Assembly (NCBI GenBank): GCA_022578965.1
Contig: MU400673.1
Span: 29,292 to 93,291, forward strand
Direction: 5' to 3'
Length of the DNA stretch: 64,000 bases
DNA from: Xylaria sp. FL1777
Lineage: Eukaryota > Ascomycota > Sordariomycetes > Xylariales > Xylariaceae
Shown here: one piece after another, positions 1-9,602 of the stretch
Layout of the letters: each line of letters begins with the position of its first letter
Position numbering within the stretch: position 1 is the stretch's first letter
Translations under genes and position numbers: made by a program
The notes under the pieces: generated by a model
Database searches by the model: none
What the model was told of the DNA's origin: nothing
What the model saw: the letters and a program-made list of their open reading frames with translations, nothing else

Positions 1-1679
1 GAAAAGAGTCGCAATTGAAGCAGCGCAAGATGACGCTCCTCTTCCCAAAAGGGCCCGGACTGATACTCCCGCCGTTCTCAATGGTATCATATCCCCCTTC
101 CCTGCCTCTACGCTCGCAGTACAATCTCAGCCCACCATAGTCTAACGTTGGTTCTTCGCCAGAGAGCCTTGGCCTCAATCCCGACTTGAATGGCGATCTC
201 TCCGATGACGAGTCTCAATATACCGAGATCAGCTCCGCATTCCCAGCAGACACGCCGCTTACACCCCTCAGTCCTGCTCGGAGGTGGCCTTCTGACCTCA
301 AGACCATCAGATGTACATATCCCGACTGCAATAAGACCTTCAACCGCCCAGCCCGTCTCGCAGCTCATCTGAGGTCTCACAATAACGAGCGCCCGTTCGT
401 TTGCCCATACCCCGACTGTGACAAGGACTACATAGAAGAGAAGCATCTCAAGCAACATATTAAAGGGTCTCACACAGCCGAGAGAAACCATGTTTGCACC
501 TACGAAGATTGCGGGAAGAAGTTCATGACGGCTACTCGTCTTCGGAGACATCAACTGGTCCACGAAGGCCAAGAGCGATTCAGATGCAGAGACTTTCCTC
601 CCTGCAATCAGAGCTTTCGCAAGCACCAGACCCTTCAGCGACACATCAGAACCGAACATCAACACAAGCCAGCCTTTCAGTGCAGCCACAAAATAGATGA
701 ATCAGGATCTATTTGCGGGCAGGGGTTCGACACGGCTGGTAGCTTGAGGAGACATCAGGAACGGGACCACGGAGAGAATCGTTTCTGGTGCGATGAGTGC
801 GCTACCCAAAACGATGACGCCGGTAATCCTAGGAAGGTGGGCTTCCCCACACTCACCCTTCTACAGACACACATGAAGAATTCCCATGTCAACTGTATGT
901 TCTGTGGGGAGACGTGTAATGGGAGGGAAGACCTGGAGAGGCATATCGAGTCCGACCATGCCACCCGGAAGACTGTCGAAGAGCGCAAGACTGTTGCCTG
1001 TACGTGGCCAGGATGCACAAAAACTTTCACGAGGACGTCAAACCTAAACGTGCACGTTCGAAGCGCTCATGAAGGCATTTGTTTTGTGTGTGGGGAATTT
1101 GACTTGAGCAAGACAGAGGACTTGGCGACGTGGTCTAATTCCCAAGGTTGCGGGCAAGCATTTGGCCACAAAGCTGCATTAGAGAACCACGTGCGCTATG
1201 TACATCTGATGCATGAGAGGCCGCAACCAAAGCATTCAGGGGTCTCTCTATCTTTACAGCAACCTCAGACCGACCTGACTATGCTTGACCAGCTGGCGGG
1301 CGTTAGCGAGAAATCACGAAGAACACTGCTGTGTACATTCTCTGGCTGCCACTTGAAGTTTACCTATAGTGGTGACCTAGAGGCTCACGTTCAAAAAGAA
1401 CACCAAGTAGAACAAGCTCTTCTTGATAGTGTTGAGGAACCTGGTACCACTTCAGAGCCATCGAGTGCCTTCCAGGAGGCTTCCCAGGGTATGGCGGAAT
1501 GGGAGGCCAATTACGGCGAGGAAGATTTTTGGTCGGGGCTGATATGGCCACCTAGTATGCAAGAGTGCAACATGGACAGTGCGGGTATTGATGAGGAATG
1601 GCTTCGAGACGAAGCCGAAATGAGAAGACTAATTGGACCAGATGAGCTCAACAGCTTGATTGACCCGTCACTGGGGTAA
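1..1679 (+). CDS. Transcription factor IIIA-like C2H2 zinc-finger protein, 5' partial, two exons (<1..83, 163..1679)
   Basis: Likely the RNA polymerase III factor that binds the internal control region of 5S rRNA genes in the nucleus. Numbering residues from the Leu codon at 186, about ten C2H2 fingers run in tandem: 43-65, 73-96, 104-126, 134-158, 166-195, 202-234, 237-258, 272-295, 299-340 and 383-406. The CTYPDC, CPYPDC, CTYEDC and CTWPGC finger starts are typical of TFIIIA. Fungal TFIIIA usually has nine or ten fingers, with irregular spacing in the later ones as seen here. The C-terminus (about 407-497) is acidic and ends DELNSLIDPSLG. There is no ATG upstream in the long exon's frame before a stop at 138-140. 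The upstream frame starting at base 2 reads ...PLPKRARTDTPAVLN, a nuclear-localisation-like basic patch, and joins in phase through a 79-bp intron. The true start is therefore outside the window. An unrelated multi-finger regulator is possible but less likely. Confidence 0.85.
84..162 (+). other. Spliceosomal intron in the TFIIIA-like gene
   Basis: The donor is GTATCA at 84, the branch-site candidate CTAAC is at 142-146 and the acceptor CAG is at 160-162, giving 79 bp, a normal fungal intron size. The upstream exon (frame from base 2) ends with one base of a codon (G at 83), and bases 163-164 (AG) complete GAG. Removal therefore fuses the two reading frames exactly and skips the in-frame stops at 137-145. 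I inferred this from motifs and phase; there is no transcript evidence. Confidence 0.8.
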
Positions 1680-1993
1680 TTGCTATTACGAGCGGTGTAA
1701 CTATGCTAAAAAGTTCATGATACCCTTTGCTTTGAAACGAAGAACACGAGACCATGGAAATTTAACTGACGATATGATTGTACGCGTTGTCTTCTCGGCC
1801 TACAATGTAACCACTCCATGTTATAGTAGGTATCTACTAGGTATATGGTTCGAGTTTTGAATTTGGGGGGCTGAATCGGTTTTTCCTGATTTACCTGATC
1901 TCTCTAACGAGATTTGAAATGGTTTGATCCAAGCCATGTTCCGTGCAGGATTTGGTGTGATCTTCTGTGCTGACATGAGCCTCAAAGCCAACG

Positions 1994-2013
1994 GATCCTA
2001 GTAAACTAGGATC
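1994..2013. repeat. Perfect inverted repeat with 9-bp arms
   Basis: GATCCTAGT (1994-2002) is followed by AA and its exact reverse complement ACTAGGATC (2005-2013). It lies about 315 bases after the zinc-finger stop codon. It could be a palindromic protein-binding site or the remnant of a small element. Nothing else in the sequence decides between these. Confidence 0.6.
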
Positions 2014-2058
2014 ACCTCCGATATTGGTCTTTTCGGTGAATTTCAGCCGCATTGGGGG

Positions 2059-2104
2059 CCATCTACATCAGGTACCGTCTTACTTGATGTACGCAGTAAG
2101 ATGG
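2059..2104. repeat. Imperfect nested hairpin
   Basis: CCATCT (2059-2064) pairs with AGATGG (2099-2104), and ACATCA (2065-2070) pairs with TGATGT (2085-2090). GTCTTAC and GTAAGAT also offer alternative pairing within the same 46 bases. It may be the relic of a short palindromic element. Function is unknown. Confidence 0.4.
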
Positions 2105-2793
2105 AGCATATCTCGGTGGACTATAGTTAAATAGGTATAGGATCTAATCCTCTTAGGCAGCGCTAGTTCAGGCCACCCCTCTTTCTATCCCCCTCTCCTT
2201 GGGTATACTACGTATGCAGGTATATCCAACAATTCTTCCATTCAACAGATCGGCTCAGCACCTTGTTGTATACTAGTAAACGCTAGCTATGCCCGTAATA
2301 CCCTAAAGGGTCATATGGAGTTTAGTTCTACCCTCCAAGTAGTTTGCATACCCACTTCAGAGACTACTCTTACCGCTTCATATCATCCTACAGCCTTACG
2401 GTCTCAAAGGCAGTCTTGATGCCTGAATGGGGATAGATGTCTTTCTTGCCTGATAATCAACCAGTGTATTGAGACTATGGTAACGACTAATTCAGGTATG
2501 ATTAGAGACTTTTGCCAAAGGACCAGGGCACCTTGTACCATTAATTCACAAGTACAATATATCGTTACATTCCCAACGTGGGGGCCGTAAACCAGCCCTG
2601 CATTTTTATGCAGGATTTCTGCTGACGAATCCTCCGTAATTTGCCACAGTCTATAATGTTTAGATAATAATAGAGCACGTAGAAGATTGCTGGTTGGTCG
2701 CTTCGATACTACCCTGGACGTCCCCAAAACGCTTGACTATACGATGGCAACGTCGGTCACCTACATCAAACATTCCTTCCTAGGTAACGCCTG

Positions 2794-2857
2794 CCACTCT
2801 CTCTTCTCCTCCTTTTTCTTTAATGCAAAATTCGTGCTGTTTTTCTCTCTCTGTTTA
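2794..2857 (+). promoter_or_regulatory. Pyrimidine-rich tracts upstream of the membrane-protein gene
   Basis: Two CT-rich runs (about 2794-2820 and 2836-2857) precede the ATG at 2922 by about 65-130 bases. CT-rich stretches upstream of the start are common core-promoter features in filamentous fungi. I see no clear TATA box. Assignment rests only on composition and position. Confidence 0.35.
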
Positions 2858-2921
2858 TAGTTCATATCGCATGTTTCCCGGCGTTCGTGTTTAATACCTT
2901 TTCACTCCCTCAAATTTCATC

Positions 2922-5378
2922 ATGGAGATACCACTCATTCCAACTAATCCCAAACGGACTGAGACGTGGGCTACCGATATGACATACCACTCTTCGTACG
3001 AAGAGGATGATGTCAAGAAAACCTTCATAGACTCGAAAAGTACTGAATATCTGGTTGGCTCAAGTGAACAGCCTCGGACCGCGTTAAGAAAGAAATTTAG
3101 CTGGATACATCCACTCGTCCATCTCTTACCTGTCATTGCAACGCTTGCGATCGTACAGCTCAGTTTTCGAGGAGTTTATTGGGCTGACGACTCTCGTTAT
3201 GATACGAGATGGCAGACTGTCTTGCAGTTCCCGGCGAAACTCCACGAAATACTCATTGTGGGCTCGCTCTCTGCCATGGTATTACAGTAAGTTATATCCC
3301 TCAGCACCGTTATTCTTATCACTCGGCAAGACTCCCATAACGAAGCTATCCATATATACCAACTCATGTTTGACCTCCTACACTGCAGTATTTTTCGCCG
3401 TATGTTGGTTAGCCCGAACGGCATACCTCTAGGTCTTATGGTGGGAGCGTTCCAGATGGGGTCGGCCGAATACCTGATCAGTAAAAGCTACGTTAAGCCG
3501 TTTATACGCAGTCTAATGGACCGACGAGAAGTTAAGACCTTTATGGTTGCTTTGGCTCTTGGAACGGCTATCATATACAGCTTTCTAGTTGGCCCTGCTT
3601 CTGCTGGAGCCCTGGTTCCTGACCTGGCTTGGTGGGACATGCGCAAGCCCTTCAATAACAGTCTCGCTCTTCCAAGCTACATTAGTCGGGACCCGTCCGC
3701 GCTATATCCTATGTCGATACAAGCATCTAGTATTAGCAAGGGTTGTTTAGGAAAATACAGGAAGTACGTAGGGTGCCCGGCTGAAGGTTATAGTGTGCTT
3801 GATTCTTGGGCGTGGGAGCGAGTACAGGAGGGGTACTGGTACAATGTGTCAGAGGGCCAACACTATAATCCCACTATGCTGAGCTCATTCTCAGGACAGG
3901 CACAAAGGGATATTGTCATTGAACTGGTTGCTTCAAAAAACTCGACGACGGCTGCGGCCATGAGTGCGACGCTGCATTCGACTTTGTTGGCGTTGACCGA
4001 TGCTTTCTGGCACTACGTCAACAGTAATATCGTGGGCAAAATCAATAAGGCTGAACGCCCGAAATTCACGATCCCCCGGAATAACCAAGTATCGATTCCT
4101 CTCGTACAAGTCCAGTGTCATTCCTATGACTTCGGAGATTCGAGAACCGGGAATTCACACCTCTTGTTCGAAACCGACGCGATGATTGATAATTTCTCAA
4201 ACTCGGGACCTAACACATATTCGTCGACCCAGTGGGTCGTCCCAGATGAATCGTGGAACGTTACTCGCCCTGAGCCTTGGAATACGACGAACATCACGTG
4301 GATTGACACTTCTAAAGTCAAAGGGACTCAAGGCGAACCGCTGTATTCGTCTCTAGCCGCTGTCGTGACTGTACCGGTGAGATACACGATCGGCATGGCC
4401 AACGGGACGAACGTGGACCAGCAGGGTAGTCTCACGACCCCTTGTATAATCGACGCGAGATGGGCCAAGACAGACGTGGTATTCGATACGGCAGAAAACG
4501 TCGTCAAAACGAGTCTGACGGACTGGCTCAATTCCGCGGATCTCCGCACTGGTGACGTCGATGTGAAGGCTGAGCTGTCAAAGTGGGAAATCAGTGACCC
4601 TATCTCCATATCGCAAGACTGGGCGGACATGCTGAACTCCCCAGGGCCAGGGGTGGCTGACAATAGCAGTACCCAAGACCAATTTCTCGTGGAATCGATC
4701 CTAGACGAGTTCGTAAGCTCAGAATCCACAAACACCGGCTACATCCAGGGTTTCGCCCCGAGCGCAAGCAATGGCCCGTGGCCCTTGAAAGACGGCGCAA
4801 ATGAGATCGCCGTTGTCCTTAGTGCAGTGGTGGCGGACTGGATCTCACGGTCTACATTCATAGGCACAAATTTGACGACCGTGTTGTCCGCTGAGAAGAA
4901 CGGAAATGTGTCCACCATCGACTTGCTCTCCCAGACGACCGCTCATACGTTCGGCACTTCCCCAGTCTCGGCATTCGATGACCAGACCCGAATCGTGTTC
5001 ACTGTCCAGCGGTACGGTTGGGGCTACGGCTTGAGAACGGAGACGATCTGGTTCTCGATCATAACCCTCTTGATACATGTGTTTCTCGTTGTCGCATATG
5101 CCATCTACTCCATTGTTTTCTGGTATCGAGCGAAGGGCTGGACCAGTAAGGCCTGGGGAACCATCGGTGAGCTTGTGGCATTAGCCGTCCTTTCCCCTCC
5201 CGCTGGTGAATTAAAAAACACCGGTGCCGGTATACATAAATCGAGTACCTGGATGACGCCGCTGCGTATTCGTGAGGCAACATCGGATCCCGATCATCTT
5301 GAGCTGGTTGTTGGGACTAGGGGAGGTACGGTCGTACCTGGTGACAATCTGGTGAAAATAGGTAAAGCGTATTCTTGA
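2922..5378 (+). CDS. Uncharacterised fungal multi-pass membrane protein with a large glycosylatable loop (2922..3286, 3389..5378)
   Basis: Splicing two exons gives 784 residues. I do not recognise a named domain. From the sequence, residues 1-58 are a polar N-terminus with an acidic stretch (EEDD). Hydrophobic segments lie at about 62-82, 106-124 and 133-151 (weaker). A further strong segment lies at about 173-196, and the last is at about 674-701. Between the last two is a loop of nearly 480 residues with about eleven N-X-S/T sequons (such as WNVT, WNTT, TNIT, DNSS), which suggests it faces the cell exterior or the ER lumen. A tail of about 80 residues follows, containing NTGAG and DHLELV. 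The overall plan resembles a large family of unannotated Pezizomycotina membrane proteins; that likeness is from memory and not a named family. The ATG at 2922 is the first in frame. A poly(A)-signal-like AATAAA lies at 5388 and another at 5507. It is the last intact gene before the AT-rich subtelomere and shows no stops or frameshifts. Confidence 0.75.
3287..3388 (+). other. Spliceosomal intron in the membrane-protein gene
   Basis: The donor is a consensus GTAAGT at 3287 and the acceptor is CAG at 3386-3388 (102 bp). A TTGAC at about 3370 could be the branch site. Exon 1 ends with CA; exon 2 starts with T, making a His codon and continuing IFRRMLVSPNG in frame. Without splicing, the first exon meets a TAA at 3288-3290 immediately after the donor. 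Confidence 0.8.
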
Positions 5379-5912
5379 AGCATTTATAATAAATTGTATA
5401 TCGGAGCATTATGGAGGAGGGATCCATTACCTACCTAGATAGTGTCACGGCATTGCATTTAAAACACTGGTAACTCACAACCCGGATACTGTATATTTTT
5501 TAGCCTAATAAATATGTATTATGAGCTGGCTCCCAGCATAGACGTCCAAAGTTGCGATCTAAGCAAAGCAACGATAGGAAAGTAGAGGAATGTATATGAT
5601 CATCAATAGCTAGAAACACCGGCCTACTTCTAATATTCCATATTCCGTTTACGGATAACCAAGGTTACAATTTTGTGGCTTATGCTGCTAACCTATCATA
5701 GATAGCAAAGGCACTAACAAAAGGCAAAAAGCGTACTAACATTAAATAAAGCTTAATACACTATATATTTTATAATGGTTAAAACCTGAAAGTGTAATAA
5801 AACTAGCTAAGTAACTAGCCGAAGGTTTAGCTTATAAAGTAGTAAGCTATAGTATACATATTATAGGGCTATAAGCTAAGTGCTAAGTTATATAACTTAA
5901 TAACCTTTTTTT
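5379..5912. other. Transition zone between the gene region and the AT-rich subtelomere
   Basis: No gene is evident. Poly(A)-signal-like AATAAA motifs lie at 5388-5393 and 5507-5512. AT content rises steadily, and from about 5690 the sequence takes on the AGCT/TAGC-studded AT texture of the block beyond. CCGAAGGTTT at about 5819 recurs at about 6177 on the other side of the MITE-like element. Confidence 0.6.
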
Positions 5913-6144
5913 TTATCTCAGGTGCCTCAGACCAGAATGGTCCTTGCGTTTGTACCTCCCTAGCCACACCACCCCTCCACCAATCACAACCCTCCCCACC
6001 CCCCCCAACACAAACTCGGAATACATAGAACGCAGGCCCTGGACCCACAGATACATCTGCACGGGCCCCCGAAGGGGGTGGGTCGTGGCTTGCAGCGGGC
6101 GCAGCCCGCTGTTCTATGTTTCTAGTCTGAGGCACCTGAGATAA
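5913..6144. mobile_element. MITE-like non-autonomous DNA element with 20-bp perfect terminal inverted repeats
   Basis: The left end TTATCTCAGGTGCCTCAGAC (5913-5932) is the exact reverse complement of the right end at 6125-6144, giving a 232-bp element. CTTTTTTT directly flanks both ends (5905-5912 and 6145-6152). This could be an 8-bp target-site duplication as made by hAT-type transposases, although a C plus a T run is weak evidence. The interior is GC-rich and strongly folded: ACATAGAAC (6023-6031) pairs with GTTCTATGT (6111-6119). CAGAT/ATCTG lie at 6048-6059. CCCCC-GAA-GGGGG lies at 6066-6078. CAGCGGGC-GCA-GCCCGCTG lies at 6093-6111. There is no coding capacity. Its GC content contrasts sharply with the eroded DNA to its right, so it is either a late insertion or too short to be mutated. 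A structured RNA gene within it cannot be excluded. Confidence 0.75.
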
Positions 6145-6506
6145 CTTTTTTTTAAAGAAAGAAAATTGCGTTTTGGCCGAAGGTTTTCTGCATTACGAAG
6201 TAATAAAAAAGAAAACCTTATGTTAACGTTGTAATAAATAAAACAAAGTAGAACAATAAAATAAAAAATCAAAAATAAAAAAAAAAGGAAAATATAGTAG
6301 CTTAATGTAGTTAGTTTTTCTAAAAAAGGTTAATTATATATTTTGTAATTTTAAACGCTTTAATTAGCTATAAATAAGCATATAAAATTAAATTTCTAAA
6401 ACAATTTAAAAAATTAAATTTTTAAAATAATTTAAAATATAAAAAAAACACATAAATAATTTAAAAGTTTAAAAAATAAAAATATAACGCGTAATAAAAA
6501 AAAGCA

Positions 6507-6734
6507 GCATTAGTTTTAAATAAAACGCAAGTTTTAAAAACTAGCATAATTAAAATTTTTAATATAGCTTTTATTTATTATAGCTTTTATTTATTTACTG
6601 CAGCTTTTATTTATTATAGCTTTTATTTATTATAGCTTTTATTTATTGCAGTTTTTATGTTTTTAAAGCAAAAAAAGTAACATTAGTTTTAAATAAAACG
6701 TAAGTTTTAATAACTAACATAATTAAAATTTTTA
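6507..6734. repeat. Direct repeat pair enclosing a 16-bp tandem array
   Basis: A segment of about 54 bp at 6507-6560 recurs at 6680-6733, 173 bases on. Differences include GCATTAG/ACATTAG, AACGCAAG/AACGTAAG and CTAGCAT/CTAACAT, all transitions. Between them, TAGCTTTTATTTATTA repeats about six times from 6565 to 6660, with a 16-bp period and one 20-bp spacing. It looks like a mutated satellite. Confidence 0.7.
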
Positions 6735-9481
6735 CTGCAGCTTTTAATTTTTTTTTATATAAATAAAACTTTGCTTTAATAATTATTAAAAACTATATTA
6801 TTTTTTAGCTATACTAAAGTTTTTTAGCTATTTTAAACTTTTAAACAATAAATAATATTTTTACTTTAATTTATAAAAACAAATTTTATTTTTAAATAAG
6901 TTGCTTTAATTAAGCTATAATGCTTTATAATAAAACTTTGCTTAAATTTTGTTTATTTTTTAGTACTAAATAAGTTTATATTTTTTATTTAAAAAATATT
7001 TTTTTTAATAATAGCTTTTAATAAAATTAATCTTTAAATTTAAGTTATATTAAAAGTAAAAAAAAATAACTTGTTTAAATAAAGTAATATAGTTATTATA
7101 TTGCTATTTTTAACTTTAATTTAACTTGCTTTTTATTATAAAAGATTTGTTTTTTTAGCTTTAAAAAAAAGTAAAAAGCATACTATTGTTATTTTTTTTA
7201 ATTTGCTAAAAGCTTAAAAAAAAAACAAAAACTATATTAAGTTTAATTTAAACTATTTTTTAATATATTTTAATATATATTAATAATAGTAATTTTTTTA
7301 ATAAGCTTTAACTTTTTTAGCATTTTTTATTTAAAACTATTAAATATATATATTTTAATAGCGTTTTTTAATATAAAAATAAAAAGTTTTACTTTTATAA
7401 AATTTTGTTTTTTAAATTATTAATAAATAATTATAGCAAATTTAACAATTTTATAAATAATTAAATTTAAATTATGTTTAAGCTTAATGCAAGTATTAAT
7501 AAAAAAGTTTATTATTAGTTAAAATTACTTATGCTTAAATATTAAAGATTTTATTAATTATTTTTATAAGTTATAAACTTTACTAAATATATTATTAATT
7601 ATTTTTTTTATTAATTATTCTATTAATTATTTTATTGATTATTTTATTAATTATTTTATTTTATTGATTATTTTATTATTAATTATTTTATTGATTATTT
7701 TATTAATTATTATAAGTATTGCTACAATTATAGCTAATATGCTGTTTTTAATAATTTTAAATCTTAATTTAGCATATAAATAATATTTATGTATTAATTT
7801 TTAACAGTGTTTATAAAGTAGCACTTTGCTAATTGTACTACAGATTTTTAAAAGGCTTTTATTATAAATATTAATTATATTTTTAAATAAGCAAATAGTT
7901 TTAACTAAAAAATCTTATTTTAGCACTATATTTAGTAAAAAGTAAAAACTTTTAATTATTATTAATAAAACTTAGCTTTAAATATTTTTTTAGCTTTTAA
8001 AAAAAGTACTACATTAAAAATTATTGTTATATTTTATGTTTATAAATTATTTTTTTTTATATAGCTTTTAAAAAGCTTTTAAAGCTAGCTTTAAAAATAG
8101 TACTGCTACAAAAAAACATTTAAAGCTATTTTTTTGCTTATAAGCTTACAAAAAAAACAAAAATAATGTTTTTGCTTTTTTTGTATTTTTTAGCTTTTTT
8201 ATAATTGCTTTTATTTGTTATTACTATAATAACTTAAAAAATAAAGAAATTTAAACAGTTGCTTTAATAAAATGCTATAAAATTATTAATATGTTTTTAT
8301 TTAGTAGCTATTTTAAAAACTTATTATATTGGTTTTTTATAGTTTATTTTTATACTAAGCTAAAATAAAACATATAGCTAATAGTATTTTTTGCTTATAA
8401 TTTTTTTAATGCTATTTTTAGAGTTTTTTTGTAGTTTGCTTATATATATATTTTTATGCTGTTTTTTTATTACTGCTGCTATAATTTTTTTTATATGCTA
8501 TTTTTTAGCTTTTAGTTCTTTGTTTTTTTTTTGTTTTTGTTTTTTCTGTTTATATTTATAGGCTTTGTTTTGCAGCATTTAATTGCTTTTTGTTTTTTTT
8601 TCTTTATGTTTTTAGTTCTTAATGTTTTTATAATGCTTGCACTAATAAAAAAAAGAAAAAACAAACTGTTTAAAACTTTTATTGCTTTATTAAGCTTATG
8701 TTTAGCTTAATATATTAAATATATTATTGCTAAATTATTGCTTTTTTTTTATAACGTAAATAAGCTTTAAAACTATATTATAAAGCTAATAATAACTATA
8801 AACTTTAGGTGCTTTATTTACTAAAAAAAAAAATACGTAGCATTAATAATTAAATAAAAAATAATAAGTAGCATAAATAAGCTTATAACTAAGCTTGTAG
8901 CTTATTTAATAAGAATTTTTTTTAGAAGTAGCATTATAGCATAAAGCTATATTAATACTTAATAGTATTTTTACTAAATATACTAATAATTTACTTTATA
9001 TTAAACCTTTATATTTTTTTTTGTTTTTTTTACTATAATTACTATGTTTAATACTGCTTTATTTATTGCTTATATTTTTATAGTTATTACTTTTTTTTTG
9101 CTTTTAATTAAAATAAAATTAAATTATATTTATTACTATAATAAAAAAAATAATAATGCTTATTTTTAGGCAAAATGCTTATGCTAGCTAAAAGGCTAGC
9201 TATAGTAATAGTAACTTTAGCAAATATTTTTTTAGCTATAGCTACTTTTTTTTTTTAAACAATGCTTATTTTTTGCTATTTATTTATTTTAAGGGCACCT
9301 GTTTTAAAAAAAGCTAAATTTAGTGCTAATATGTTTTTTTCTTAAATAACAAAATGCTATAGCATAAAGTAAAGCTAGTTAAAGAAACTAAATTCTAGCT
9401 TTTTTTACATTTGCTTATACTAAAAATATTAGCAGAAACTTCTTTAGTACTAATTTATTTTTTTTTTATTTATTTTTTTTT
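6735..9481. other. AT-rich eroded DNA, no gene seen
   Basis: Contains an ATTATTTTATTGATT-type simple repeat at about 7591-7711 and many homopolymer runs. It becomes T-rich on the + strand from about 8.4 kb. No reading frame or RNA gene can be supported. Confidence 0.6.
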
Positions 9482-9555
9482 TATATATATTTTTTATATA
9501 TATTTTTATATATAGATATGCATTTTTATATATATATATATATATATAAAAACGT

Positions 9556-9600
<45 letters not shown>
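9482..9600. repeat. TA microsatellite cluster
   Basis: Dense TA runs, notably about 9528-9548 and an (AT)20-like run at about 9560-9599, separated by the short GC-containing spacer ACGTGCGC. Confidence 0.85.

Positions 9601-9602
<2 letters not shown>

Larger units (their letters stand above)
1680..2921. other. Intergenic region between the zinc-finger gene and the membrane-protein gene
   Basis: About 1.2 kb with no convincing gene. It should contain the 3' UTR of the upstream gene and the promoter of the downstream one. It includes a perfect short inverted repeat at 1994-2013, an imperfect nested hairpin at 2059-2104 and pyrimidine-rich stretches at about 2794-2820 and 2836-2857. Base composition is lower in GC than the flanking exons but far from that of the AT block. 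Confidence 0.7.

Noticed and set aside
108..689. 193-codon reverse-strand ORF over the zinc-finger gene
   Set aside because: It lies antisense to well-formed C2H2 fingers and has no recognisable domain; it is a shadow of the real frame.
2404..2727. 107-codon reverse-strand ORF in the intergenic region
   Set aside because: No domain, signal or intron context that I can recognise; it could be chance in moderately AT-rich DNA.
4328..4735. 135-codon reverse-strand ORF within the membrane-protein gene
   Set aside because: Antisense to the long exon, whose sequons and membrane segments show the true frame.
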